Source: Mycobacterium nebraskense (GTDB taxonomy: Bacteria; Actinomycetota; Actinomycetes; Mycobacteriales; Mycobacteriaceae). Taken from it: a stretch of 52,345 nt of DNA. The notes below the pieces were generated by a model. That model was not told the DNA's origin, did no database searches, and saw only the letters and a program-made list of their open reading frames with translations. Positions 1-8,188 of the stretch are shown piece by piece; within the stretch, counting starts at the first letter, position 1; each line of letters begins with the position of its first letter. The position numbers and the translations under genes are program-made. Location: positions 1-52,345 of the forward strand of contig NZ_LQPH01000015.1 in the NCBI RefSeq assembly GCF_002102255.1, written 5' to 3'.

Positions 1-1193
1 GGCGTGTACTGCGGGGCGGGCCGGCTCGGGGCGCGATAGACCGGTGCGGCCGGCGGCGGCTTCACCGGGGTTTGGGGCGCCGGCTGCTCGGCCGCCGGCG
101 GCGCCGGCTGCGGGGCGGCCACCGCGGTAGGGGGCGGTGACGCGGGGGCGGGCGGCTGCGCTTCCGGCGGCGCACTCGGGGCCTGGGCGGGCACCTGCTT
201 GGCCGGAGTGGCGACGCTGACCCGCGGGTTCTGCGGGGCGTTGGACCCCGGCCGGTCGGAGGCCAGCGAAAACAGCACCACGCCGGCCACGACGGCGGCG
301 ATCCCGGCCAGCGCGCTGCCGGCGAGGAACATGGGCCTGCGCCCGCGCGGGTTCACGTCGTCCTCGTCCGCGACGGCGCTGTAGGCCAGCGCGTCGGCGT
401 CGGCGTTGCCCCAGACGTCCAGGTGGGTCGGGCCCAGCGCTCGGGGACTCACTTCGCCGGTGCCCGGGTCGAGCGCGTACGCCAGGGCCGCCGTGGACGA
501 GGCGAACAGCGGCGCGTTCGCCGACGCCAGCGCCGCCCCGCGGGCCAGCGCCATCTCCGGCTCCTCCGGAGCGGTCACCTCGAGCGGGGTCGCCGCCTCG
601 AGCGCGGGCTTGACGGCCACGATGTCCGTGCCGCAGCCGACCAGGAAGACGCCGTCCGCCCGCGTCCCGCGCGTGTTGAGGCCGGCGACCATCGTCGCCA
701 ACTCGGCGGCGAGCGGCCCCTGCCTGGGGTTCGCCAGCTGCTGGCGGTGCAGGTCGACGATCGAACCGTCGGTGACGTCGACGACGGCCAGCGTCGCGGT
801 CTCGGGTTCCACGAACAGCATGGCGATGTACTCGTAGTCGAGCGCGGACCCGACCGTCTGGGCCAGCGCGGCCGCGGCCAGCAACGGGGACACCAACATC
901 ACGCTGCCCATACCGCGGCGGGCCATCGCATCCCGCAGCAAGCCGGCGCCGGCGGGGTCCGTCCAGGTCACTCCGGTCGACACCAACTGGTGGCCGCCCG
1001 CGAGCGCACCTTCCCGGGTGCCGCCGATCGCCGCAAGCACCTCGTCGACCGCACCGACGGCCACCGGGTCACCGCCGGCGGCGCCGACGTCGAACTCGTC
1101 CTGTTCGACGGTGACACCGTCGGCGTTGTGGCCCTCGATGACCACCAGGCGGACCGTCTCGGGAGCCATCGAGACCCCCAGCACGATGTCCAC
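1..1193 (-). CDS. Mycobacterial DUF7159-type membrane protein, C-terminus cut by window edge
   Basis: The frame is open from a GTG at 1193 to the left edge (about 397 codons, C-terminus missing). I chose 1193 because a GGAGG lies 5 nt upstream and the protein then begins VDIVLGVSMAPETVRLVVIEG, the usual opening of this mycobacterial family; an in-frame GTG 5 codons earlier (1208) is the alternative. Residues 1-280 form a soluble domain whose N-terminus looks like an RNase H/actin-like first strand pair. One TM helix (about residues 283-304, FLAGSALAGIAAVVAGVVLF) follows, then a tail rich in Pro and Ala. Topology should be cytosolic domain, helix, exported tail. It shares orientation and architecture with the Hsp70-like gene 153 bp upstream on the same strand, so the two may work together. 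Function is unknown; family assignment is from memory. Confidence 0.8.
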   Translation of the reverse strand, partial: MDIVLGVSMAPETVRLVVIEGHNADGVTVEQDEFDVGAAGGDPVAVGAVDEVLAAIGGTREGALAGGHQLVSTGVTWTDPAGAGLLRDAMARRGMGSVMLVSPLLAAAALAQTVGSALDYEYIAMLFVEPETATLAVVDVTDGSIVDLHRQQLANPRQGPLAAELATMVAGLNTRGTRADGVFLVGCGTDIVAVKPALEAATPLEVTAPEEPEMALARGAALASANAPLFASSTAALAYALDPGTGEVSPRALGPTHLDVWGNADADALAYSAVADEDDVNPRGRRPMFLAGSALAGIAAVVAGVVLFSLASDRPGSNAPQNPRVSVATPAKQVPAQAPSAPPEAQPPAPASPPPTAVAAPQPAPPAAEQPAPQTPVKPPPAAPVYRAPSRPAPQYT

Positions 1194-1346
1194 GTACGCC
1201 TCCACAGTCCGCTGATTCGCGCTGATTTGCTCCGAGGCCCTCCATGAGGGCACCACCGGATAAACCCCGCCCGACCGGGTGACACCACGCTACCCGCGCG
1301 GGCCCGGCCGCGCTCATGGAGCGCGCTTACCGGGAACGACGCGCGG

Positions 1347-3242
1347 CTAGTAGCCGGGGCTCAGGAACGGATTCTGGGAGTTCCCCGGGTACTGAGGATA
1401 AGGGGTGTACTGCGGGGCCTGGGGCGCCTGCGCCTGCGGAACCTGGACGGGTATCGGGACCGGCAGCAGCGGCACATGGATCCACTGGGTGGTCATCGGC
1501 ACCGTCGTGCTGGTGGTCGTGGTCGTCGACGGTGGGGGCGGCGTTTCGGTGGTGGTCGTCGGCGATGGCGGGGGCGTCGTCATGGCCGTCGTGGTCGGCG
1601 TCTGAGTCAACGGCGGCGCGGTGTGCCGCGGGGTGTAGACGGGCGGCACCTGCGTGGTGACCACGACCGGCGGCGGCGGTGCTGATGGTGGCGGTTCGGG
1701 CGGCGGCGGCGCGGGGCTGGGCACCGGCGCGGCGCTGGGCGGGGGCGGCACGGCCGTCGGGGGCGGCGGCGCGACGGTGCGGGGGACCAGGGGGCGGGCC
1801 GGCGGCGCAGGCTGGGGTGCGACGCTGGGCGCCGGCGGGGCCTGGCGGTTTTCGATCCCGGTCAGCGTGTAGGCCACACCGCCGATCGCCGTCATGGCCA
1901 CCAGCGCGGACATCCCGATGATCAACTGCGACAACCGAAGGCGGCGCCACGGCCGGTCCGGGGGCGGATCGATCACGTTCAGCCGCATCGACCAACCGGA
2001 TGGGCCGTCTTCGTCGTAGGTTTCGCCGCCGAACCGCACCCGCACGTCGCCGGGGTACTCGGTCTGCGACCACGCCAACTCGCGATCCGTCAGCGCCTCG
2101 TCGTCGATCACCAGCACGTCGCCGGCCCCGAGGTCGACGACATGACCGGTGGCGTGGGCGGACGCGAGTAAACCCATCGACGTCCGCGTGCGCAGACTCA
2201 GCTCTTCGCCGCGGGACGCCAGGAGCAAGGCGCCGCAGGCTGCCGCGAGGGCGGGCTGCGACGGCGTCAGCACCGGGATGCGGCCGTGGATCGAAAGCCG
2301 TTCGGCGACAAGCGGAATGTGTGCGCCGCCGCCAACGGTCACCACCGCCGCGAGGTCTGCCCAGCTCTTGCGGTAGCGCACCAGCATGTCGTCGAAGGCG
2401 TAGATGAAGCCGGTCAGCCGATCCGCCATCAGGTCTTCGAGATCGTCTCGCTTCAGCGTGAAGCCGCAGCTGCGTTCGCCGAGCTCGGCGGCGATTTCGG
2501 TGACAACGTCAATGGACAGCCGCTCCTTGGCCAGCCGGCACTGTTCCCTCAGTTCGCCGAGCTGGCCGACGGCGGCCGTACTGGCCGGGTCGATGCCGCT
2601 ACCGCGGCCCAGCTCCTCGAAGACCCGCAGCAGCAGCTCCTGGTCGATCTCGTCGCCGGACAGGGCCGCGTAACGCATTGTCGCGCTCACGAGTTCGAAA
2701 TCGCCCGCGACATTCACCAGCGTGGCCGACGTACCGCCGCCGCCGAAATCGAGCAGCCCCACCACCCCATCGTCGGGCAGGCCGAGCTCGTCCTTCACCG
2801 CGGCCAACGACGCGATCGCGTCCGAGACAAGCTGGGGCGCCATGCCGCTGCGGACGAACCCCAGATGCGTCCGCAGCCCGTCGCGCAGCGCCTGCACCGT
2901 AACGGGTTTCCAGTACGCGGGCACGGCGATGGAGATCTCCGAGCACGATGCGTCCGCGTCGGCGGCGCGCACCATCGCGTCCAGGGCCTCGACCGTGAGC
3001 AGTTCCGGGTCGTGCGCGGACCCGTCGGCGGACACCAGCGCCACCGAGTCGCCGATGCGCTCCACGAAGCCCTTCATCATCACGCCGGGCTCCGATAGGT
3101 ACGGATCCTCTTCGGGCACGCCGACTTTCGGCGCGCAGTGCGGATAAAGAGTCAGCACGGAGCGCCGGGTAACCGGTGGGCTTTCATTGCGCGCAGCGAC
3201 CAGGTTGGTGGTCCCGATCGACAACCCAAGTGGGTCGTACAT
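1347..3242 (-). CDS. Hsp70-like ATPase domain fused to TM helix and proline-rich tail
   Basis: The 631-aa protein has an Hsp70/actin-like nucleotide-binding domain: phosphate-1 loop LSIGTTNLVAARN at the N-terminus, phosphate-2 loop LLDFGGGGTSATLV near residue 165, and adenosine motif VVTVGGGAHIP near 300. It lacks the Hsp70 substrate-binding domain. Instead there is a TM helix at about 436-457 (LIIGMSALVAMTAIGGVAYTL) and a roughly 170-residue Pro/Thr-rich tail ending in tyrosine and proline repeats, probably outside the membrane. A -10-like TATAGA (3259-3264, minus strand) lies about 17 nt upstream of the ATG. Such membrane-anchored Hsp70 relatives occur in mycobacteria next to envelope genes; the client and role are unknown. 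It could be a sensor coupling ATP binding to the envelope rather than a chaperone. Confidence 0.85.
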   Translation of the reverse strand: MYDPLGLSIGTTNLVAARNESPPVTRRSVLTLYPHCAPKVGVPEEDPYLSEPGVMMKGFVERIGDSVALVSADGSAHDPELLTVEALDAMVRAADADASCSEISIAVPAYWKPVTVQALRDGLRTHLGFVRSGMAPQLVSDAIASLAAVKDELGLPDDGVVGLLDFGGGGTSATLVNVAGDFELVSATMRYAALSGDEIDQELLLRVFEELGRGSGIDPASTAAVGQLGELREQCRLAKERLSIDVVTEIAAELGERSCGFTLKRDDLEDLMADRLTGFIYAFDDMLVRYRKSWADLAAVVTVGGGAHIPLVAERLSIHGRIPVLTPSQPALAAACGALLLASRGEELSLRTRTSMGLLASAHATGHVVDLGAGDVLVIDDEALTDRELAWSQTEYPGDVRVRFGGETYDEDGPSGWSMRLNVIDPPPDRPWRRLRLSQLIIGMSALVAMTAIGGVAYTLTGIENRQAPPAPSVAPQPAPPARPLVPRTVAPPPPTAVPPPPSAAPVPSPAPPPPEPPPSAPPPPVVVTTQVPPVYTPRHTAPPLTQTPTTTAMTTPPPSPTTTTETPPPPSTTTTTSTTVPMTTQWIHVPLLPVPIPVQVPQAQAPQAPQYTPYPQYPGNSQNPFLSPGY

Positions 3243-3399
3243 AGAGCGAAAACTTTCGTCTATAGGGGTCGGTGGCCAGCGTTAACGATAGCCGCGGACA
3301 CGCCCAAAACCGATGGCTTGCAACATCATCGGTATCCGGTCGATGCCACCTCGTCACCGAAGTGGTACCGCTAACCCCTTGACAAATTCGCGCTCGTGC

Positions 3400-4623
3400 T
3401 CACACCACGGTGAGCGGCAGCGATCGCCTCGGCTCAAACTGGAATGTCGCTCCGCCGCTGACCTTCGTTACCGACACCTCGGGCAGTTCGGCCGCCGCGG
3501 TGTCGGTTTCGACCAGTTCCGCGGTCCAGTCGGTGTTCGTGCCGCTGACCCGAACCTCGATGTGCGGGTCGATGGCGGTGGCGATCGCCTGCAGCGGTTG
3601 CACGGATTCGGGTGTACACAGCGCGATCCAGGCGGCGTCGTCGTGGGCCGGTGAGCGGTGCACGACGAGCCGGTTGGCCGTTTCTGCGCAGACGTAGCCC
3701 GCGGGGTTCAGCAGGGGGTGCAGTTCGAGCACCTCCAGCACGCCTTCGATGCCGCCCGGGAGTCCCAGCGCGCGGTGAATGCGCTCGGCGGCCACGCCCG
3801 CGATGCCGGTCAGGCCTTGGGTGCACACCGATACGGCTTGGGCGTCGTCGGTGGCGCGTGCCCGCACCGCGATGGCGAACGACAGGTACAGCAGGTGCAT
3901 CTGCAGACAAACCTCGTCGGCCATCCGGACCAGCGCCGAATGCGAGAAGCCGGCGAAGTCGAAGTCGGACAGCAACGGCCCGGAGTAGTCCGCATTCCCC
4001 TCGTCCGACCCGTCGATCGGATCGAGTTCCCATGTGGCAGCTCGGGTTTGGCGAACGATGTCCAGCGCGGGAATGCTCTGGGCCTCGGGATAGGACTCGT
4101 CGATGATGACGGTCCACGCGCAGTGCGGATGGCGATCCGCGGGCGTGCGCGGCGGCCGGTGGATGGGCCGCACCTGGGCGCGCGCGTTGGTCGCCACCGC
4201 GGTGGCGTCGAAGGTGGGGTCCTCGATGGTGTGACACATGCCGAACACGTACTTCTCGCCCATCGGCTCCACGTCGAGCAAGGCACCGCAGTGGTCGAGG
4301 TGGAATTCGCCGTGCCAGCGGTCGTGGACGGTGTAGCGGAAGTCCATGAATTGCGGTGGAGCGCCGATGTCGAGCTGCAACCCCTTGAAGATGGTCGGCA
4401 CGTCGTCGCCCTCGAAGTTGAGCGCCCGCTGCATGCGTCTGGTGTAGATCGGGCTGGCACCCGCCCACTCCTCGATCGCGATCTGCACCATCTCGTCGCG
4501 GCCGAACGCGCTGATGCACCAGGCCATGCCGGAGCGGTCGATCAGCTGCCCGATCAGGAGCAGTTCGGGAACCAGGACGGCCAGCTGCTCGCGGGTCAAC
4601 CGCGCATATCGGGATTGGCTCAC
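3400..4623 (-). CDS. Conserved hypothetical protein, divergent from TetR regulator
   Basis: A 407-aa soluble protein without signal peptide or TM helix. Recognisable stretches are FHLDHCGALLDVEPMGEKYV and FGMCHTIEDPTF, with His/Cys residues that could bind metal or substrate; the layout loosely recalls ATC-hydrolase-like proteins, but I cannot assign a family. The start is GTG at 4623; no Shine-Dalgarno is present, but a TTGACT/TATTTT promoter-like pair ends about 6 nt before the GTG, so the mRNA is probably leaderless. The gene shares a 38-bp intergenic region with the TetR gene at 4662 and is its most likely target. An overlapping ORF in another frame is arginine-rich and looks like a shadow. 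Confidence 0.75.
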   Translation of the reverse strand: MSQSRYARLTREQLAVLVPELLLIGQLIDRSGMAWCISAFGRDEMVQIAIEEWAGASPIYTRRMQRALNFEGDDVPTIFKGLQLDIGAPPQFMDFRYTVHDRWHGEFHLDHCGALLDVEPMGEKYVFGMCHTIEDPTFDATAVATNARAQVRPIHRPPRTPADRHPHCAWTVIIDESYPEAQSIPALDIVRQTRAATWELDPIDGSDEGNADYSGPLLSDFDFAGFSHSALVRMADEVCLQMHLLYLSFAIAVRARATDDAQAVSVCTQGLTGIAGVAAERIHRALGLPGGIEGVLEVLELHPLLNPAGYVCAETANRLVVHRSPAHDDAAWIALCTPESVQPLQAIATAIDPHIEVRVSGTNTDWTAELVETDTAAAELPEVSVTKVSGGATFQFEPRRSLPLTVV

Positions 4624-4635
4624 GGGCCAAAAATA

Positions 4636-4657
4636 GACTTGGCTATGTTATAAAGTC
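4636..4657. promoter_or_regulatory. Candidate TetR operator overlapping a leaderless promoter
   Basis: GACTT (4636-4640) and AAGTC (4653-4657) form an inverted repeat around an AT-rich centre in the 38-bp gap between the divergent genes. On the minus strand TTGACT, 18 bp, TATTTT reads as -35/-10 for the gene starting at 4623. A repressor bound here would block both genes. The inner part of the repeat is imperfect. Confidence 0.4.
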
Positions 4658-4661
4658 AACA

Positions 4662-5306
4662 ATGTCCATCGCTGCAGGCCAGTCCGCTGCGGGCTCCGTT
4701 GGCCCCACCCGCCGCACCAGCGCGCCACGCAAGCGCGGCGACGACACCCGCGCGAGAATCATCGACGAGACGGTCCGCTGCATCGTGGAGGAAGGGTTCG
4801 CCGCGGCGACCGCCAAGCATGTGGCCGAACGCGCGGGCGTGACGTGGGGGGTCATCCAGTATCACTTCGGCGATCGCAACGGCCTGTTGATGGCCGTCGT
4901 GGACGACGGGGTGGACCGGCTGATCGAGAGCCTGTCGTCGGCCGATGTCAGCGAGCTGCAGCTGCGCGAGCGCATCGAGGTGGTCGTCGACACCGCCTGG
5001 AGCTGCTACAGCAGTCCGACGTCGATGGCGGCGTTCGAGATACTGCGCGCGACCCGCGGAGGGCCGGGCGAATCCCCGCGGCGTCATCTGCTGGAGATCA
5101 ACGCCGCGATCGGGCAGCTGGGACGAGTGATCACCGACGACCCGGCGAACGCCGGTGTGGCCGAAGTCATCTGGGCCACGCTGCGGGGTGTGGTGCTGGT
5201 GCAGATGCTCACCGGGACGGCGATCGACTGGAGCCTGGAACGACGCGCTCTGATCGACATGGTCACCCGCTACCTCTCCGACGGTCAGGCCTACCGCGAC
5301 ACTTAA
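4662..5306 (+). CDS. TetR/AcrR-family transcriptional regulator
   Basis: 214 aa. The N-terminal TetR HTH is at about residues 28-75: RARIIDETVRCIVEEGFAAATAKHVAERAGVTWGVIQYHFGDRNGLL, quoted here in parts only as RARIIDETV, GFAAATAKHVAERAGV and GVIQYHFG. The C-terminal half is an all-helical ligand domain of unknown specificity. The gene diverges from the minus-strand hypothetical gene at 4623, and the inverted repeat between them is the likely operator, giving autorepression plus control of the neighbour. It looks related to M. tuberculosis Rv0302 (memory), but the genes flanking Rv0302 there are not found here. A start a few codons downstream cannot be excluded, since the first 20 residues are low complexity. 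Confidence 0.85.
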   Translation: MSIAAGQSAAGSVGPTRRTSAPRKRGDDTRARIIDETVRCIVEEGFAAATAKHVAERAGVTWGVIQYHFGDRNGLLMAVVDDGVDRLIESLSSADVSELQLRERIEVVVDTAWSCYSSPTSMAAFEILRATRGGPGESPRRHLLEINAAIGQLGRVITDDPANAGVAEVIWATLRGVVLVQMLTGTAIDWSLERRALIDMVTRYLSDGQAYRDT

Positions 5307-5413
5307 ACCACGCACAAGACACGCCACACCATGTGACCGTGGCTTAAGTCTCGGCGACACCGGCTCTTCGATGCGGGCGCAGGCGGCGTATCACCGTGTG
5401 CTGCAATGACGGG

Positions 5414-5896
5414 ATGAGCACCCTCACCCTCGACGACCTGGCCGCCATCGAAGCCATCAAGCAGGTCAAGTACCGGTACCTGCGCGCGCTGGACACCAAG
5501 CACTGGGACGACTTCGCCGACACGCTCGCCGAGGACATCAAGGCCGATTACGGGCCGTCGCTCGGCAACGAGTTGCACTTCACCAACCGCGACGACCTGG
5601 TGGAATACATGCGCAGCTCGCTGGGGCCGAACGTCATCACCGAACACCGGGTGACCCATCCGGAGATCACCGTGACCGGCGATACCGCAACGGGCAATTG
5701 GTATTTGCAGGACCGGGTGATCGTCGCCGAACTCAACTTCATGCTGATCGGTGCGGCGTTCTACCGCGACACCTACCGGCGCACCGACGCCGGCTGGAAG
5801 ATCAGCGGAACCGGCTACGACAGGACCTACGACGCCACAATGTCGTTGGCGGGCATGGACTTCAACGTCAAACCCGGTCGCGCGCTGGCCATTTAA
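5414..5896 (+). CDS. SnoaL-like / NTF2-fold protein
   Basis: 160 aa from ATG 5414; the longer ORF from 5396 adds only MCCNDG and is less likely. The N-terminus DDLAAIEAIKQVKYRYLRAL, then LDTKHWDDFADTLAEDI, is the hallmark of SnoaL_4/NTF2-like proteins, an alpha+beta barrel cone that binds small hydrophobic ligands and includes cyclases, isomerases and dehydratases. The later stretch TEHRVTHPEITVTGDTATG, with WYLQDRV after it, fits the beta-sheet half, with His as a possible catalytic residue. It resembles M. tuberculosis Rv0310c in position and size. It ends 4 bp before the stop of the convergent gene at 5901. Substrate unknown. Confidence 0.8.
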   Translation: MSTLTLDDLAAIEAIKQVKYRYLRALDTKHWDDFADTLAEDIKADYGPSLGNELHFTNRDDLVEYMRSSLGPNVITEHRVTHPEITVTGDTATGNWYLQDRVIVAELNFMLIGAAFYRDTYRRTDAGWKISGTGYDRTYDATMSLAGMDFNVKPGRALAI

Positions 5897-5900
5897 CCCG

Positions 5901-6557
5901 CTACTTGGTGATCGCTATCACCGCACCGGGCCGCAGCCATTTCATGATCGACACCAGCTGAGCATCGTCGACCGCGACGCATCCCTCGGTGGGTTTCCCG
6001 TCGGTGGTGTGGAAGAAGAACGCCGAACCGCCGCCCGGCGTCTTGTTCTGGTTGACGCCCATCACGACCGCGTGCTTGTACTGCGGTATCTGGAGATTCT
6101 CGCTGTCGGCGGTGTTGAACGGGCACTGCGCCTTCTGGCACACCTGCATGGAGTTGAACGTGGGGCTGTGGTCGTCGCCGCTCCACCAGTGATTGGCCCC
6201 CACCTGCGTGTACGGCAGCCCGGTACCGGGATTGGGCGCGGTGCCGAAGGCGGAGTCCAGGGTGTATACGCCCATCGGAGTGGCCGGCACCCCGCTCTTG
6301 GCCTGCGGTGCCATGCCCGCCGAACCGACGTGGGTGGGAATCCCGGTCCGCAGCGCCTGCCAGCCGGCGGCGCTGCGCTGATAGATGTCCATCGTCGCGT
6401 TCGATCCGCCCGTGCTCATCACCGAAACCACCTGCGTGGCATTGCCGACGGCGTTCGCGAACCAGGGTGCGCCGGCCGCGGCACCGATCGGCGCCAGGGC
6501 CAGCGACGCGAAAAATGCGCACGCCGAAGCGGACAACGAAGCGAGCAGTCGGCGCAT
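5901..6557 (-). CDS. Secreted L,D-transpeptidase (YkuD)-fold protein, Rv0309-like
   Basis: 218 aa from ATG 6557, with GAGG just upstream; a TTG at 6572 is the alternative. A Sec signal peptide covers about residues 1-33 (LLASLSASACAFFASLALAP, then Ala-rich cleavage region). The C-terminal half carries the YkuD catalytic pattern FFFHTTDGKPTEGCVAVDD, with His and Cys as in L,D-transpeptidases, though the usual S/T-H-G-C reads T-E-G-C. The family crosslinks or modifies peptidoglycan in the periplasm; this branch lacks the Ig-like domains of LdtMt enzymes, so it may act on other substrates or have altered activity. It sits beside a PAP2 phosphatase gene on the same strand, as Rv0308/Rv0309 do. 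Confidence 0.85.
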   Translation of the reverse strand: MRRLLASLSASACAFFASLALAPIGAAAGAPWFANAVGNATQVVSVMSTGGSNATMDIYQRSAAGWQALRTGIPTHVGSAGMAPQAKSGVPATPMGVYTLDSAFGTAPNPGTGLPYTQVGANHWWSGDDHSPTFNSMQVCQKAQCPFNTADSENLQIPQYKHAVVMGVNQNKTPGGGSAFFFHTTDGKPTEGCVAVDDAQLVSIMKWLRPGAVIAITK

Positions 6558-6616
6558 GACCTCAATCGTCAAACGCGCACAGCGCTAGGTCAAGTAAAGC
6601 TTTAGACCCGGTTAGG

Positions 6617-7294
6617 TCACCGTGCCGTGACCAAATCGCCCGCGTCACACGGTTTTCGGGAGAAGACCGCGCTCGGTGGCCGAATTGCCTTGAGACACAA
6701 CAGGAAATACAGGTAGCCCAGCGACCAGCCGGCCAACACGTCGGACGGGTAGTGCACGTTCAACGCCACCCGGGAGACCCCCGCCGCCAGCACGCTCAGC
6801 GCGACCACCGCGACCGCACCGCGGCGCACCACCCGGTTCATCGTCGGCAACACCAGGGACAGCGCAGCGAGCAGCGCGGCCGTCACCTCCAGCGCGTGCC
6901 CGGACGGAAACGAGGTCTCGGCCGCGGTTACCAGCATGGTCGACGGCCGCGGCCGGTCCGCCAGCAGCTTCGCCGCCACCGTCACCAGTCCGCTCAGCGG
7001 CGCGCAGGCCAACAGCAGCAGCCCCGCCCGCACCCTTCGCGTGACCAGGGCGACTACCGCCGCCACCGTGCCCAGCACGCGAAACGGGACCGGTCCCAGC
7101 GCAAAGGAGACGTCCGCCCAGAATCGCACCCAGATGTGATCTCTGGCCGCGCTGTCCCGAGCGGCGTCCAACAGCGAGGAATCCATGCGCTGCAGCCAGT
7201 GCCAGTCCTGCGAGTAACCCACCCACATGAGGGCATAGACGGCGGCGGCGGCCAGCGCGATGCATACGGCCGGAATGGTCCGCGGTCGGGTCAT
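6617..7294 (-). CDS. Membrane PAP2-family lipid phosphatase, Rv0308-like
   Basis: 225 aa from ATG 7294; the ORF extends upstream but the first 40 residues look non-coding. All three PAP2 signatures are present: KLLADRPRP (K-x6-RP), PSGH (in SFPSGHALEVT) and SRVALNVHYPSD (SR-x5-H-x3-D). Five to six TM segments are visible, the first at about residues 9-26. The enzyme should dephosphorylate a lipid phosphate or isoprenoid diphosphate on the outer face of the membrane. It is divergent from the gene at 7377 and lies upstream of the L,D-transpeptidase-fold gene, suggesting an envelope role. Confidence 0.88.
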   Translation of the reverse strand: MTRPRTIPAVCIALAAAAVYALMWVGYSQDWHWLQRMDSSLLDAARDSAARDHIWVRFWADVSFALGPVPFRVLGTVAAVVALVTRRVRAGLLLLACAPLSGLVTVAAKLLADRPRPSTMLVTAAETSFPSGHALEVTAALLAALSLVLPTMNRVVRRGAVAVVALSVLAAGVSRVALNVHYPSDVLAGWSLGYLYFLLCLKAIRPPSAVFSRKPCDAGDLVTAR

Positions 7295-7376
7295 AACCCC
7301 ACCGATACCAGCCGCGCCCGCGCAAGCGTCGGGCGGCCTGACCACGCGGTCTGGCAGCCCGGTCCATACTGGCGTC

Positions 7377-7859
7377 ATGGCCGTATTCGTCCGTAGGTTG
7401 TTCGGCATCGGCAAGCTGCCCGACGACGTGTACGCGCAGGTCGAGGCGGAAGGCCTTATCTACCTCGCCGACTACGTCCCGGTGACCCGGCGATTCAGGG
7501 GCACCATTCCCGGCGTGCGATTGCCGCACAGCGTCGCCAGCTACACCGGTTCGCTGGTGTTCACCTCCGAGCGGGTGCTGGCCACGCTGTCCATGCTGCC
7601 CCGGCTGGCGGGCCCAACCGTCGACGTCCGCTGGGACGCGCCGCAGACCGGCGCGGCGCAGGTCGAGATCTCGTCGACCGGTTTGCAGGTCGACGTCGAC
7701 ATCGCGCGGGTCGACCCGAAGTTCAGCGGCGAACTGTCGCTGCACTACAAGGTCGCCATTCCGGCCGATGTGCTCAGCGGCCTGCCGCGGCAATCGCTGG
7801 CCTTCGACATGCCCCCCGACTACGTCTTCCGCGCGGTCGGCGTTACCTATAGTCCGTGA
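7377..7859 (+). CDS. Conserved mycobacterial hypothetical protein, Rv0307c-like
   Basis: 160 aa from ATG 7377 (MAVFVRRLFGIGKLPDDV). No signal peptide or TM helix. The body is beta-rich with alternating hydrophobic residues (SYTGSLVFTSERVLATLSML, AQVEISSTGLQVDVDIARV), suggesting a compact PH-like or lipocalin-like barrel. Size and position match M. tuberculosis Rv0307c, between PAP2 and BluB. Function unknown. The 3' end overlaps the convergent gene at 7843 by 17 bp. Confidence 0.75.
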   Translation: MAVFVRRLFGIGKLPDDVYAQVEAEGLIYLADYVPVTRRFRGTIPGVRLPHSVASYTGSLVFTSERVLATLSMLPRLAGPTVDVRWDAPQTGAAQVEISSTGLQVDVDIARVDPKFSGELSLHYKVAIPADVLSGLPRQSLAFDMPPDYVFRAVGVTYSP

Positions 7860-8127
7860 TCGTCATCCGCGGCCAGGGCGGCTGCCGCAGCACCGCCAGG
7901 CTGCCGATCACCGCCGCTAGCAAGCCGGTGACCACTCCGATCAGCGCGATTCGATTCGCGTCCAGGGCGGGCTCCCAGGACGCCTCGCCGTTGCGGACGA
8001 CGAAGACGCCGAGCGGTTTGACGACGGGGATCACGGTGGTGCCGTCCGGTGTCTGATAGGGCTCGCGGTATACGCGGCCGGCAGCTCGGTCGGTGGGCAG
8101 TTGGTCGAGTAGGTCGAACGGCTTCAC
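7843..8127 (-). CDS. Small protein with one C-terminal TM helix, GerW/YtfJ-like N-terminus
   Basis: 94 aa from GTG 8127 with AAGGGAGTG about 5-10 nt upstream. The N-terminal part (AAGRVYREPYQTPDGTTVIP, then VVKPLGVFVV) resembles the beta-strand core of GerW/YtfJ-type small proteins. A TM helix follows at about residues 61-82 (IALIGVVTGLLAAVIGSLAV). It converges with the gene at 7377 (17-bp overlap) and is divergent from bluB across 61 bp. The role is unknown; the family link is tentative. Confidence 0.65.
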   Translation of the reverse strand: MKPFDLLDQLPTDRAAGRVYREPYQTPDGTTVIPVVKPLGVFVVRNGEASWEPALDANRIALIGVVTGLLAAVIGSLAVLRQPPWPRMTITDYR

Positions 8128-8188
8128 GGAACACTCCCTTCTCGGGTGTTCGTGCGGACACGGTTCACGCTAACGCGGATTTCCTACG

